A stretch of 50,552 nt of DNA from Clostridia bacterium. GTDB taxonomy: Bacteria > Bacillota > Clostridia > Christensenellales > CAG-917. The stretch spans positions 169,853-220,404 of the forward strand of contig JAQUST010000001.1 in the NCBI GenBank assembly GCA_028710495.1. Reading direction: 5' to 3'. Shown in pieces: positions 9,480 through 19,614 of the stretch. Within the stretch, counting starts at the first letter, position 1, and the number at the start of each line of letters is the position of its first letter. The notes under the pieces are model-generated. The model saw nothing but the letters and a program-made list of their open reading frames with translations. It searched no databases and was not told where the DNA came from. A program made the translations under genes and the position numbers.

Positions 9480-9607
9480 AATCACCACCTTGCCATGTTG
9501 TTGCTATTCATATAAATTGACTTATTAGAAATTCCGTTGTACAAATTGAAAAAAACTTTATTTTTTGTTCTTATCTCGCCTTATCATTTTGCAAGTAAAT
9601 TCTTTTT

Positions 9608-11032
9608 CTAATTAAAATTTCGCCTCAACTCGCGAAAGAGTTTTTCCTTGTCACGGGCAATTGCACTTTTTTCTAGTGTTTTCGCCTTTGCTGCTTCTGG
9701 TTGTGACATAACAAAATATCTAAATTCATCAAGTGAATGGTCATCAGCTTTTTTGGGTCTATCTCCATCTCCCCACCAATAGCTTTTTAGCTCGCGAATA
9801 AGGTTTACGCAGTTTTTGAAGATGAATATTTTTTGCGGTGACGCATTAAATAGTTCTTTTATTCTTGCAATACCGCTGAACATATCCTTGTTTACTCTTG
9901 TGTTAACCAAAATTCCTTTCGAACAAAAGAGTTCGGAAACGCTTTTTGAGCTTGCAAGCGTACGCTGTGAAGCCGCCGAATCAATAAGTGCGTGCAGTCG
10001 CCCACTGCTGTCGCGGTGCCAGCCCAATTTGTCTGCAAGCTCAAAAATCCTTTCCGAGTGCCAGTCAACATCCTTACCTTTGGCATAGTGTTCGCCAACC
10101 ACATATATATTTCCATCAAAATCCACAGCATAAAAATGACAGCTTGTCGGGTTATTCAGTCCGGGGTCAATAGAAATATTTGATTGCCATTCAAATGGAA
10201 TATCAAAAGGTTCAATAATATGTTTTGCAGGGTCAAATTCCGGATACACAAGCCCGGTATTTTCGTGAAACCGTCCGAATCTTCTTGTTTCTTGAGAATC
10301 TTCTGAAGTCGACTTCAGTAAAAGCTCGATTTCATCCTTTGGAAGATACGGGTTGTCCGCCCATTCAATATGTTCACACCAAACCTCAGGATTGTCGAAG
10401 CAGTTGAGCTCAATCTCGTCATAAACCCAGCTCAAACCCTTAAGAGGCGTCATTGTTCCAAAAATATTGCCCGCCTTGTCAAAAACGCGCATTCTGCATT
10501 CATCGTAAATATCCTTTGGCGGTTCTTCATCAAACCAAACAAAATCGAGCGAAGCTCCTTGAAACTTTTCGCGTCCTTGGTCAGCTGATTTGAAACCGAT
10601 TTTAGACAAACCGCCAAAAGAGTTTTTTACGATAATGTGGTCAATAATACCGTATTCAGGCGAACCTTTGCGACCACTTTGCATTACGATATCTTCAATA
10701 TACCGTGGAGAGAGATACTTTAAGATTTTTGCTTGTGCAACATCCCGTTGCACCTCATATGTCACACTGACAATCCAGCCAAAAACATTATCTCGGTTTT
10801 CTCGAAAAGGATGAACTCCTCTTGCCATCCAAACCGCTTCCACCGCTCCGCATTCTGTTTTTCCGCTTCGGTTTCCACCAAACACCCAACGATTGCGAAA
10901 TTTTGATTGATGAAAAAGCATTTGCTTTTCGTGGACAATCGTACGATTGTAGCAAAAAAGCGCATCATGTGTGCGCTTCTTCTGCTCTGCTTCAATATTC
11001 AAAATTTTAGTTATTGTCTCTTTTTCATCCAT
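9608..11032 (-). CDS. Phage terminase large subunit (ORF can extend to 11062)
   Basis: NRWVFGGNRSGKTECGAVEAVWMA Walker A; LDFVWFDEEPP Walker B; nuclease-domain segment DPGLNNPTSCHFYAVD. Confidence 0.9.
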   Translation of the reverse strand: MDEKETITKILNIEAEQKKRTHDALFCYNRTIVHEKQMLFHQSKFRNRWVFGGNRSGKTECGAVEAVWMARGVHPFRENRDNVFGWIVSVTYEVQRDVAQAKILKYLSPRYIEDIVMQSGRKGSPEYGIIDHIIVKNSFGGLSKIGFKSADQGREKFQGASLDFVWFDEEPPKDIYDECRMRVFDKAGNIFGTMTPLKGLSWVYDEIELNCFDNPEVWCEHIEWADNPYLPKDEIELLLKSTSEDSQETRRFGRFHENTGLVYPEFDPAKHIIEPFDIPFEWQSNISIDPGLNNPTSCHFYAVDFDGNIYVVGEHYAKGKDVDWHSERIFELADKLGWHRDSSGRLHALIDSAASQRTLASSKSVSELFCSKGILVNTRVNKDMFSGIARIKELFNASPQKIFIFKNCVNLIRELKSYWWGDGDRPKKADDHSLDEFRYFVMSQPEAAKAKTLEKSAIARDKEKLFRELRRNFN

Positions 11033-11093
11033 TGCCAACACAATAGCATCATAAAAACGCAAACCGCATACAATTATGACAAAAACATATCAT

Positions 11094-11127
11094 AAAAAAA
11101 GACACGCTATTTGCGTGTCTTTTTTTG
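11094..11127. terminator. Intrinsic terminator, bidirectional in appearance
   Basis: aaaaaaagacacgctatttgcgtgtcttttttt. Confidence 0.85.
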
Positions 11128-11154
11128 ATTAGTTTATGTTCTTTCAAATGTTGA

Positions 11155-12102
11155 TTATCTGTCTTCATCACGGTAATCGCGCGGTCGATAGCCGTCATCA
11201 CGATCTCGACGGTTGTCGTTTCTGCCATAATCATTTGCATATCGCGGGTCATCATAGCGATTTCCGCTCCTATATGAATTGTCGTATCTCGATGATTCGG
11301 TCATTCTACGCGAACGGTTGTCATAAGTGTCGGGACGCTTCCGTGGCTTAAACAATAAAATTATGATAAGAACTGCAGGAACTATAATGCCTATTATAAG
11401 AATAGTTTTAACAATCGAATCATTTCCAAACGGTGAAATGCTTGGCACAACGCCATCGGCGACATCGCCTTCGTTCAATGCGGCTTGCGCATTCAAAGTC
11501 ACTTGATGAAGCGGTATTGTGAAAGCTGCCACATTGGATTTCAAAATTTCGCCGTAAACTGTTTCATCAGCCTTCGCACATTTAACAAATACTTTTGTAG
11601 TGTCTATTACTCCGTTTGAGTCGCAAACTTCACCCATATAGTTTATTGCCCATGAGCTGTCAACACTGCTATTTGAAATACTTGAAGCCGTGCTACCGAC
11701 ATAAGTCAATGCAAGCGCAGGAGCTTCACCAACAGTGTCAATAGTTGCATTTTCAGTGATTGCGGGAGCTGTTTCAAAATCTGAAACAAACACATATCCA
11801 TTTAGGCCATTGTAGCTGACAGGGTAACTGTCGCCCAATCTGACAGACAACTTTTTCTCACCCGTAACTTTCAAATAGTATGTTGTTGGCAAATAAAATA
11901 TCGGGTCAAAGCTTGCTCCGTCACAAAATGGAATTGCAGAAACCGACGCACTAGTCAGGCTTGAAAGTTCTGTTTCGTCGGGGATTTCAATATAAGTGTT
12001 TGCATCAGCAAGAGCAACATCATTTGTAGCAAAAGACAGCACTCCAAATGAGAGTGTGAGTGTTATAGCTATTAAAATTGAAAATGTGAGTAGTTTTTTC
12101 AT
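11155..12102 (-). CDS. Secreted/membrane-anchored protein with cytoplasmic Arg/Tyr/Asp/Asn low-complexity tail
   Basis: N-terminal signal peptide, single TM (TILIIGIIVPAVLIIILLF), tail PRKRPDTYDNRSRRM...GYRPRDYRDEDR. Confidence 0.75.
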   Translation of the reverse strand: MKKLLTFSILIAITLTLSFGVLSFATNDVALADANTYIEIPDETELSSLTSASVSAIPFCDGASFDPIFYLPTTYYLKVTGEKKLSVRLGDSYPVSYNGLNGYVFVSDFETAPAITENATIDTVGEAPALALTYVGSTASSISNSSVDSSWAINYMGEVCDSNGVIDTTKVFVKCAKADETVYGEILKSNVAAFTIPLHQVTLNAQAALNEGDVADGVVPSISPFGNDSIVKTILIIGIIVPAVLIIILLFKPRKRPDTYDNRSRRMTESSRYDNSYRSGNRYDDPRYANDYGRNDNRRDRDDGYRPRDYRDEDR

Positions 12103-12244
12103 TGTAATTATTATACACTAATTATATTGGTTATAAAAGTCTTTAATAACAGTATTTGACTAAAAAAATTGAAATCCGCTTCAATTCATTTTCAAAATTT
12201 GCTTTGCTGCTGGTTTATTGCAAATTAAAAAATCTGTTAACTTA

Positions 12245-13105
12245 TCAAATTCCAATAAGCTTTATCGGGCATGTCAAAGGTGCAACTTCAATCAAAAACT
12301 TCCCTTCAACAATTTGTGCTTCGCCATCAAAACAAAATGTTTGCGGAGTTTCAAGCGAAACTTTTGCCGTCGAAATCGGAACAAAAACTATATTTTTAGT
12401 AGTTTTTGCCTTGCTGATTCCCATAAAGAATACTCGAAACATAGGGAAGAATATTTTAATTTTTGCGAGCAATCCACTTCCCTTTGGAGCTTTTATCAAT
12501 AACATATGGAGTTTTCCGTCATTAGGTTCAAATAGCCTATTAAAACTAAATCCAAAACAACGGTTTGAATCTATAAACATAGCCAAAGTATACACATCTT
12601 CGAAAATTCCGTTGTCGGTTTCAAATTTTGCCGCAATGTGCGCCACCTTATAGCACCTTAGCACATCACCAAAATATGCTACCAACTTAAAGCGTTTTTT
12701 GAGTTCGGGAGAAGTTTTGACACCGATTGAAGTGAAAGTTCCTGTTGCGGCAACATAAGCAAAGCGATTGCCTGCCAACACACCGGTTTCAGTCAGCATC
12801 AGTTTTTTGTTATATTTTTTTTTAAGGGTTTTGCCAACCTCATTTAGTGTCCCGCTTGGGCAATAAAATATTTCAATATCTTTTCCTGCAACTTTTCTGA
12901 GCACACTATTCAAAGTGCCGTCACCGCCATAAACCGCAACTGCATCAGCGCCGCATATATCAAATGTATCCGCTTTATTCTTGATATGGCATACTCGAAG
13001 AATTTCATATTCATTGGACAAATTGCCGATAACTTTTTTCTCGTCGACTCTGCCAGCGTTCCCGCTAAGAATATTCAAAACCACCACAATTCTTTTCTTC
13101 TGCAT
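12245..13105 (-). CDS. Diacylglycerol kinase/YegS-BmrU family lipid kinase
   Basis: AVYGGDGTLNSVLRKV and CPSGTLNEVGKTL motifs of the DAGK catalytic domain. Confidence 0.85.
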   Translation of the reverse strand: MQKKRIVVVLNILSGNAGRVDEKKVIGNLSNEYEILRVCHIKNKADTFDICGADAVAVYGGDGTLNSVLRKVAGKDIEIFYCPSGTLNEVGKTLKKKYNKKLMLTETGVLAGNRFAYVAATGTFTSIGVKTSPELKKRFKLVAYFGDVLRCYKVAHIAAKFETDNGIFEDVYTLAMFIDSNRCFGFSFNRLFEPNDGKLHMLLIKAPKGSGLLAKIKIFFPMFRVFFMGISKAKTTKNIVFVPISTAKVSLETPQTFCFDGEAQIVEGKFLIEVAPLTCPIKLIGI

Positions 13106-13218
13106 ATTTTAATATTTTACCACAATACTCCAGTTTAGACAATAGTCTTTTAAATTTCAATTCTGAAAAATCGATTTTTCCAAAAAAACTTGCTACCCTG
13201 TCAACCCACGCTCAATTC

Positions 13219-13266
13219 ATTTGTTTGGCAAATACCTTTCGCATCTAATTCATTTGTTTGACAAAT
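13219..13266. promoter_or_regulatory. Two tandem operator-like palindromes upstream of ABC transporter
   Basis: ATTTGT-TTG-GCAAAT (13219-13233) and ATTTGT-TTG-ACAAAT (13252-13266), 33 bp apart, within 26-bp direct repeats. Confidence 0.5.
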
Positions 13267-13337
13267 ACCTTATTAGTGTTATCATAGTATAATAATATAT
13301 ATGTAAATTTATAATCAAAGCTAAAAATGGAGCATTT

Positions 13338-14069
13338 ATGCCACAAACTGTCGTAAAAATAGACAATCTATCCAAGAAATACAGTTCAAAATCAGACTAT
13401 GCAATACAAAACTTGTCATTCGAATTCAATGAAGGCGAAGTTGTTGGAGTTCTCGGGCACAACGGTGCCGGGAAATCAACCACGCTTAAATGTATGACAG
13501 GAATGTTGCCATTTGACAAAGGCGAAATTGAGATATGCGGATATTCACTCAAAACAAACCCTATTGAAGCAAAACAGAATTTTGGATTTGTAAGCGACAA
13601 CCACGCAGTGTTTGAGAGAATGACAGGTCGTGAGTATTTGAATTTTATGGCAGACATTTATTATGTAGAGCCGAATCTCCGTGATGAAAGAATTCAACAG
13701 TTTCAAGAAATTTTTAATCTTGGCAAGTCAATAAATTATATTATAAACTCCTATTCTCATGGAATGAAACAAAAAATTTGCCTTATGGGTTCACTTATTC
13801 ATCAACCGAAACTTTGGATTTTGGATGAACCATTGACTGGACTTGATGCTAAAGTCTCAATGTCACTTCGCAATTATATTTTATCTTACCGTGATTTGGG
13901 CAACACAGTAATTTTTTCGACTCACAATCTTGATATTGTGGAAAAAGTCTGCACGCGGGCAATAATAATTAGTAATGGAAAATTAATACACGATGTTTCG
14001 CTTGCTGATTTCAAAAAATCTAACGATATATCTTTTGAAGAATTTGCGCTTGCCAACATTGGGGGTTAG
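13338..14069 (+). CDS. ABC transporter ATP-binding protein
   Basis: Walker A GHNGAGKST, signature YSHGMKQK, Walker B LWILDEP. Confidence 0.95.
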   Translation: MPQTVVKIDNLSKKYSSKSDYAIQNLSFEFNEGEVVGVLGHNGAGKSTTLKCMTGMLPFDKGEIEICGYSLKTNPIEAKQNFGFVSDNHAVFERMTGREYLNFMADIYYVEPNLRDERIQQFQEIFNLGKSINYIINSYSHGMKQKICLMGSLIHQPKLWILDEPLTGLDAKVSMSLRNYILSYRDLGNTVIFSTHNLDIVEKVCTRAIIISNGKLIHDVSLADFKKSNDISFEEFALANIGG

Positions 14070-15746
14070 ATGAAAGGACACTTTCTTACTCTTATGAAAA
14101 AACAGCTTTTTGAGGATTTTGCCTTTACGAAGCGGAAAAAAAGAATTGACATTCTCGGCATATTCTTATCACTTTTTTTGGCTGCCTTCTTTGTCGGTGT
14201 AGTTGGTTATGTTTTTTCAAAATTCATTCCAGTCTATTCTTCAATAAATTTTAATCATATATATGATCCGAACGCACGCGAATTTGAAATTCTTACAGTT
14301 GTTTATTCAGCAGTTTTATTAACAGGTGTTTTGTCTGCAATTAGGAATATCAACAACAGCATTTTTGAGAGTGATGACATCAAAGTGTTGGTCTATCTTC
14401 CCATAAAGCCCGCCGCCCTTCTTGCCACAAAACTTGTAGGCGCATATATAAAATCGCTTATAACAACAGTCTTGATTGTAGTTCCTGTCAATATCACATT
14501 TGCCGTAGTCAGCGGAGCGCCATTCTATTATGGCTTTATGACTATTATCATTTGCTTAATTCTACCATTACTAAATATTGCCTTTGCTACAATTTTTGCT
14601 CTTCCCGCTTATTATTTGAAACGCATTTTGGGAAGTCAATATCTAATTACCCTTATTCTGCTTGTTGCACTTTTGGCTGTCATATTTTGGGCATACTCGG
14701 CAATTTTGACAACACTCAAAACACTACTTGAAAACCGCGACCTCACTCTATTTTTCAATCATGATAATATGTCTGCTATTATCACGACAACAAAATTTTT
14801 GTTTCCTGCAAATCTAGTTGCAAACATTTTGCTTCGCCGTGACTTGCTTTTTAGCTCTATCATTTTGATTGGAATTATTGCAATCAGCAGTGGTATAGGT
14901 TTTATCTTTGTAAAAGTTCTGCTTTCAAATGCTATGCAACAACGCTATCAAAGCAATATCCGCTTTGTTTACCATAAGCGTGAGCGCCAAGCACGCAAAA
15001 GCAATGTATTTTTTGCGCTGTCACGAAAAGAGTTTTTGAGTGTACTCCGTGTCCCAAGTTATGCTTTCCAATATTTCGCTATGGCAATCATTATGCCTCT
15101 TATGGTATATTTTTCATTATCGTTGCTCGTATCGCTCGTAAAAAATCTTATGTTTATTGATTGTTCATTTGAACTTTGCATTTTTGTTATTATTATCTTT
15201 AGTGTATTGACAAACACTTTTTGCGCAACAAATATAAGCCGTGACGGACAAATGTTTTTTGTTTCAAAGACATTGCCATTCACTCACCGTCAAATTGTGT
15301 TCACTAAAATATTCTTCTGTGCAATTGTCTCAGTTATTTCTCTGCTAGCCTGCGCTATATTAGTTAGCATATTAGGTTATGTATCAGCTTGGCAAGCAGT
15401 ATTTATTTTCTTTGTAACCTTGTGCTTATCGTTTGCACAAATTGCGTTTGCAACAAGATTGGATTTCAACCATCCGCATTTTTCGAGTGAAGAAGACGGA
15501 GAAATAAAAGAAAGCAATTCCACAATCTCCACAATAATAGTGCTAGGACTTTTATTTGCTGTTATTATCGGAGGTCTTTCACTTTTCCTGTCATTATTCT
15601 TGAAACTAAAATATATAGATTTTGTTGGCAACCTTCCGACCTACTTTATAGTTGGGTTTTGTGCTATTATTATGTTGGGTAGTGGAATTTACTATCTTTT
15701 AAGAGGTCTTGACAAAAAATATTATGAGGAGGAACAAACAAAATGA
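14070..15746 (+). CDS. ABC transporter permease (multi-TM exporter type)
   Basis: 558 aa, many TM segments, directly follows the ATPase gene. Confidence 0.85.
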   Translation: MKGHFLTLMKKQLFEDFAFTKRKKRIDILGIFLSLFLAAFFVGVVGYVFSKFIPVYSSINFNHIYDPNAREFEILTVVYSAVLLTGVLSAIRNINNSIFESDDIKVLVYLPIKPAALLATKLVGAYIKSLITTVLIVVPVNITFAVVSGAPFYYGFMTIIICLILPLLNIAFATIFALPAYYLKRILGSQYLITLILLVALLAVIFWAYSAILTTLKTLLENRDLTLFFNHDNMSAIITTTKFLFPANLVANILLRRDLLFSSIILIGIIAISSGIGFIFVKVLLSNAMQQRYQSNIRFVYHKRERQARKSNVFFALSRKEFLSVLRVPSYAFQYFAMAIIMPLMVYFSLSLLVSLVKNLMFIDCSFELCIFVIIIFSVLTNTFCATNISRDGQMFFVSKTLPFTHRQIVFTKIFFCAIVSVISLLACAILVSILGYVSAWQAVFIFFVTLCLSFAQIAFATRLDFNHPHFSSEEDGEIKESNSTISTIIVLGLLFAVIIGGLSLFLSLFLKLKYIDFVGNLPTYFIVGFCAIIMLGSGIYYLLRGLDKKYYEEEQTK

Positions 15747-18700
15747 AAAAGAAAATTGTTGCTCTTATGGCAGTTATTCCACTCATTTTGCTGTTCACCG
15801 TATTTTCTGTAAGCGGGGCTGTTTCGCTTGCAATAAGCATTCCCGTTTCATCAATAACTATAGAAAACAAAAATAATGGCATTATCACATTGGACAATGC
15901 AAGCTATGATGACAGCTTGAAACTATCTGTCCACGTCAATCCGTTGAATGCGGCAAACAAAGGATACATCAAAACGCTAGAACTTCTCGATGATGCGGAA
16001 GGCGATGCAAACGATGTATTGTCAGTTTCATCAGATGGACGCTTGACGCTAGGAAATAAAATTGGAAGAGTGAAGCTCACCTACACTTCGAATGATGGTG
16101 GCTACTCCGATAGTGTGATTTTGATTGCAACCAGCTCAAAAGTTATGAGTTTGTCAGCAACTGCAACCTCTCTTGAAAGTACTGTTCCCATTGAAAAAAT
16201 GACAAGTGGAGACAATTTTCGAATGCGAGCTGATGTATATCCACTAACAGCTATTGACCAAGATGTTGTTTGGTCATCATCTGATGAAAGCATTGTTTCT
16301 GTCAACAGCGTAACTGGTTTCGCAACTGCTCTGACTTCAGGAGTTGCCACACTGGTTGCAACTTGCTCAGATGGATGCAACGGGACTTTGACTTCATCCA
16401 CCACAATCACAGTTGAACAATTGACAACGCTCTCACAAATCACTGTGAACGGCAAAAACGAACACACTATTTCCGTTCTAAATAAACCACAAAATATAAC
16501 GCTATATCTTGAAGTCCCGACCAATACAGAATTGAATACGCAAACAACAAGTATTGATAAAATTTCTGACATAATAACTAATGAGCTTGGCAGCGGGAAC
16601 ACGGTTTCAACAAAACGATTGAAGTTGACTGTTCCTGTTGTGTCACAAGATTTAGAACCAAATGAACAACTCACTTTAACTTTTTCAAATGGAGAATTTG
16701 GCACTCCATATGATTTGACAATTGAGTTTGTAGAGGCAATTTCATTTGTTGCTTCAACTTCGACAAATGAAGTCGCAAATGACAGCGAAAATTATTTGGA
16801 GCTTTCACGAAAAAAGACTTTTGCAATTTTTGCCTCTCCAGCCATAGACGGACTTTCTTATGTTTGGAATTCAAGCAATATAAATGCAATTTCATTGGCT
16901 CCCTCACAAAATGGAGAAAGTTGCAAACTTATTAGTTCAAGCGAAGTTGGCGAAAGTATTCTTACTGTTTCGGCATACCTCAACGGTATACTTTATAAAA
17001 CTGAAAATGACTGTGATTTTATCTCTTCTTTTACCGTTATAACAAAACAGTCCTACACTGACTTTGTCTTGAAAGAAAACTCCTCAACTTGGGGAATAGC
17101 AAATCAATTTTCTGCAGGTGACAAATTTGTTTCAGATGACTCAACAGATTATACGGACGCAGATTATGATAATTATGAATACAAGTTTGAACTTTCAGCG
17201 CGCAATAATTTGACAGTTTTTGAAACAAATCAAATTGATACTACGGTTTTGGAATGGACCTCAAGTGATAATTCAATAGCAACTGTAATTATGCGAGAAA
17301 ATCAAGGACACTTCTTAAATATTGTTTCAAGCGGAGAAGTCACTCTCACTGTAACATGGAAAGACGGGATATATTTCGACAAAACTATTTCTGAAAGTAT
17401 AACAATGTATTGCGTTAAAGACGGAGTCAATGTCTACGACTATTTTGACCTTCGCTCGGCAACGGAAGACGGTTACAAAGTTGTTTTGATGGATGATATT
17501 ATGGTCGGGAAAAATCTTACAGGTTTATCCTCAGATAAGTCATTAAGTGAACTCAAGTCAGAAGTTAGTTCAATGCCCACCACTGCAGATGACAGTTACT
17601 ATATGTCAATTTACGGTGAACACCCCACAGTCAACTATTGCGTAGAATTCAAAAATGATGCATTTGGAAACGGTTACTTCTTAAATGCAAACAACATTAC
17701 AAACTACAATGATGGCTCGGTATGCTTATCAAATTCAGTGTTTGGCGGACCTCTCAATATGGTCGACCTCGTTGGTATTGCTAGCGTAAAAGCACAAGAC
17801 AATATCGTATATCTTGTGCGCACTGCCGATGTCACGCTCAACAACATAGAATTTATGGGATGCAGTGATGTGTCGGATTTATCAACTCTAAATAATGTTG
17901 GCACAACGCTTGAAGTTTTATCAAGTGGCGTTAACCTTATAAATAGCCGCGTAAAAAATGGTCGAACTGTTTTGCGATATTTCGGCAAGGCATATGACAA
18001 TAATGCAACTGCCGATCAACTCAAACAAAGAGAGCTTGACATATTGAGAATTGAAAGTTGCACGCTTTCTTGTGCGCGTGAATTTATTCTCAAAATCGGC
18101 ACAAACGCCACTATAAAAAACAATTCGGAAATTTATGATTGGAACACACCTGAAAGTCAAAACAACTATGAAGCATTTGCGCCGAAACTTACAGACGCAG
18201 ATGGCATAACTGAATTCAACCCACGCGAAAATTCAAATCTTGATTACGCATACTTTGTTGACAATTATATCAAAACACAAGTCATTTTGAAAAATTCCGT
18301 ACTTGCAACTTCCGGATTGTTTTCGATAGGTATGGAAAGTAAATTCGCAGGTCCTTTGCTTTTTGGTTACAAAATGATAGGGATTGAGCTTGAAGGCTGG
18401 TCGGGGCTTGCGGGAACAAGCTTTAGCTCGTTATTGAAGCTTGAAGGCGATGTCCGTTTGTATGACTGGAAAAATCTGAATAATATCGATAGCTCATCGC
18501 TTATTGAAGTGGAAAACGGCATTTCAGATAATTATGCTGCCCTATCAATGTTCAATCTAGACATAGGACAAATGGTACTGGATGTTTCATCACAATATGA
18601 AGAATATCAACAGCTTTTGCTTACTGACGGTGACACAAAATATGCGCACGGCGGCATAGCATTTTATGGCGGCGGCTACAATTATAGTATTGTCGACACG

Positions 18701-18901
18701 AGCGAATTTACTGGCGCAGAGCTAAAATCAGTTAGCATAGATATGGAAACAAATGAGACTCTTTCTACATTGAAAATTGCTGCAGGCAATCAGCCTTTCC
18801 ATTTTCTTATGTACGGAAATGATAGTTCATTCAATCTTGCAACACAACTTTCCGACTTTTCAAACGGCACAGCTTACTCTTGGATACCTCCCTGCAAATA
18901 A
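15743..18901 (+). CDS. Large secreted protein with bacterial Ig-like (BIG2-type) domains
   Basis: Signal peptide; DVVWSSSDESIVSVNSVTGFATALTSGVATLVATC and VLEWTSSDNSIATV...SSGEVTLTVTW BIG2-like repeats; ATGA overlap with permease. Confidence 0.8.
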   Translation: MKKKIVALMAVIPLILLFTVFSVSGAVSLAISIPVSSITIENKNNGIITLDNASYDDSLKLSVHVNPLNAANKGYIKTLELLDDAEGDANDVLSVSSDGRLTLGNKIGRVKLTYTSNDGGYSDSVILIATSSKVMSLSATATSLESTVPIEKMTSGDNFRMRADVYPLTAIDQDVVWSSSDESIVSVNSVTGFATALTSGVATLVATCSDGCNGTLTSSTTITVEQLTTLSQITVNGKNEHTISVLNKPQNITLYLEVPTNTELNTQTTSIDKISDIITNELGSGNTVSTKRLKLTVPVVSQDLEPNEQLTLTFSNGEFGTPYDLTIEFVEAISFVASTSTNEVANDSENYLELSRKKTFAIFASPAIDGLSYVWNSSNINAISLAPSQNGESCKLISSSEVGESILTVSAYLNGILYKTENDCDFISSFTVITKQSYTDFVLKENSSTWGIANQFSAGDKFVSDDSTDYTDADYDNYEYKFELSARNNLTVFETNQIDTTVLEWTSSDNSIATVIMRENQGHFLNIVSSGEVTLTVTWKDGIYFDKTISESITMYCVKDGVNVYDYFDLRSATEDGYKVVLMDDIMVGKNLTGLSSDKSLSELKSEVSSMPTTADDSYYMSIYGEHPTVNYCVEFKNDAFGNGYFLNANNITNYNDGSVCLSNSVFGGPLNMVDLVGIASVKAQDNIVYLVRTADVTLNNIEFMGCSDVSDLSTLNNVGTTLEVLSSGVNLINSRVKNGRTVLRYFGKAYDNNATADQLKQRELDILRIESCTLSCAREFILKIGTNATIKNNSEIYDWNTPESQNNYEAFAPKLTDADGITEFNPRENSNLDYAYFVDNYIKTQVILKNSVLATSGLFSIGMESKFAGPLLFGYKMIGIELEGWSGLAGTSFSSLLKLEGDVRLYDWKNLNNIDSSSLIEVENGISDNYAALSMFNLDIGQMVLDVSSQYEEYQQLLLTDGDTKYAHGGIAFYGGGYNYSIVDTSEFTGAELKSVSIDMETNETLSTLKIAAGNQPFHFLMYGNDSSFNLATQLSDFSNGTAYSWIPPCK

Positions 18902-19125
18902 TTGATCTCCAGAATTATATTCAATTTGAATTTGTAGCTTGTCAGCAAAAATCTGTTGCTCATTAGCGCATTTTGTGCTATTATAATACATTAGTTGGAT
19001 ATATTTAATATTTACCATATTGACGGTTTACACAATCAAATTGGCAACTAAAACTGCGATTGTAAAATTTCTAATATGATTAACTACAAAAAAATAAAAC
19101 AAAAAATCATAAATGAGGTAAATTT

Positions 19126-19614
19126 ATGGAAAAACTCAAAAAAGACTTACTGGCATTACTTCAAGAAGATGCTCGTTTTTCTTACGAGAAGCTTGCAAAA
19201 ATGACTTCAACAACAAAAGAACAAGTTGAAGATGCAGTTGCCGCGCTGGAAGCCGACGGTATTATTGTCGGTTACACCACAGTTTTGAATTCTGATTTAT
19301 TGGAAGAAGAAAAAGTGCAAGCGCTTATCGAAGTGAGAGTTACTCCTCAGCGAAACAAAGGCTTTGATGCTATTGCAGAAGAAGTCATCAAATTTGATGA
19401 GGTCGAAAGTGTTTATCTTATGAGCGGCGGTTATGACCTGACAGTAGTAGTAAATGGAAAAAACCTTAAAGAAGTTGCGATGTTTGTATCAGAACGCTTA
19501 TCAACTTTGGACGATGTTATCAGCACAACAACCCACTTCATATTAAAGAAGTACAAACTAAACGGAAAGTTGCTCGAAGAAAAAATCGACAACAGAATAG
19601 TGGTGAACCCATAA
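19126..19614 (+). CDS. Lrp/AsnC family transcriptional regulator
   Basis: N-terminal HTH (LLALLQEDARFSYEKLAKMT) and C-terminal RAM/AsnC ligand domain (VESVYLMSGGYDLTVVV). Confidence 0.9.
   Translation: MEKLKKDLLALLQEDARFSYEKLAKMTSTTKEQVEDAVAALEADGIIVGYTTVLNSDLLEEEKVQALIEVRVTPQRNKGFDAIAEEVIKFDEVESVYLMSGGYDLTVVVNGKNLKEVAMFVSERLSTLDDVISTTTHFILKKYKLNGKLLEEKIDNRIVVNP

Noticed and set aside
108-11127. Complete, inducible prophage
   Set aside because: No integrase, repressor, replication or clear att direct repeats in the visible part; left boundary cut, so completeness cannot be claimed.
16102-16704. 200-aa minus-strand ORF inside the Ig-like protein gene
   Set aside because: Antisense shadow of a 1052-aa signal-peptide protein with recognisable domains.
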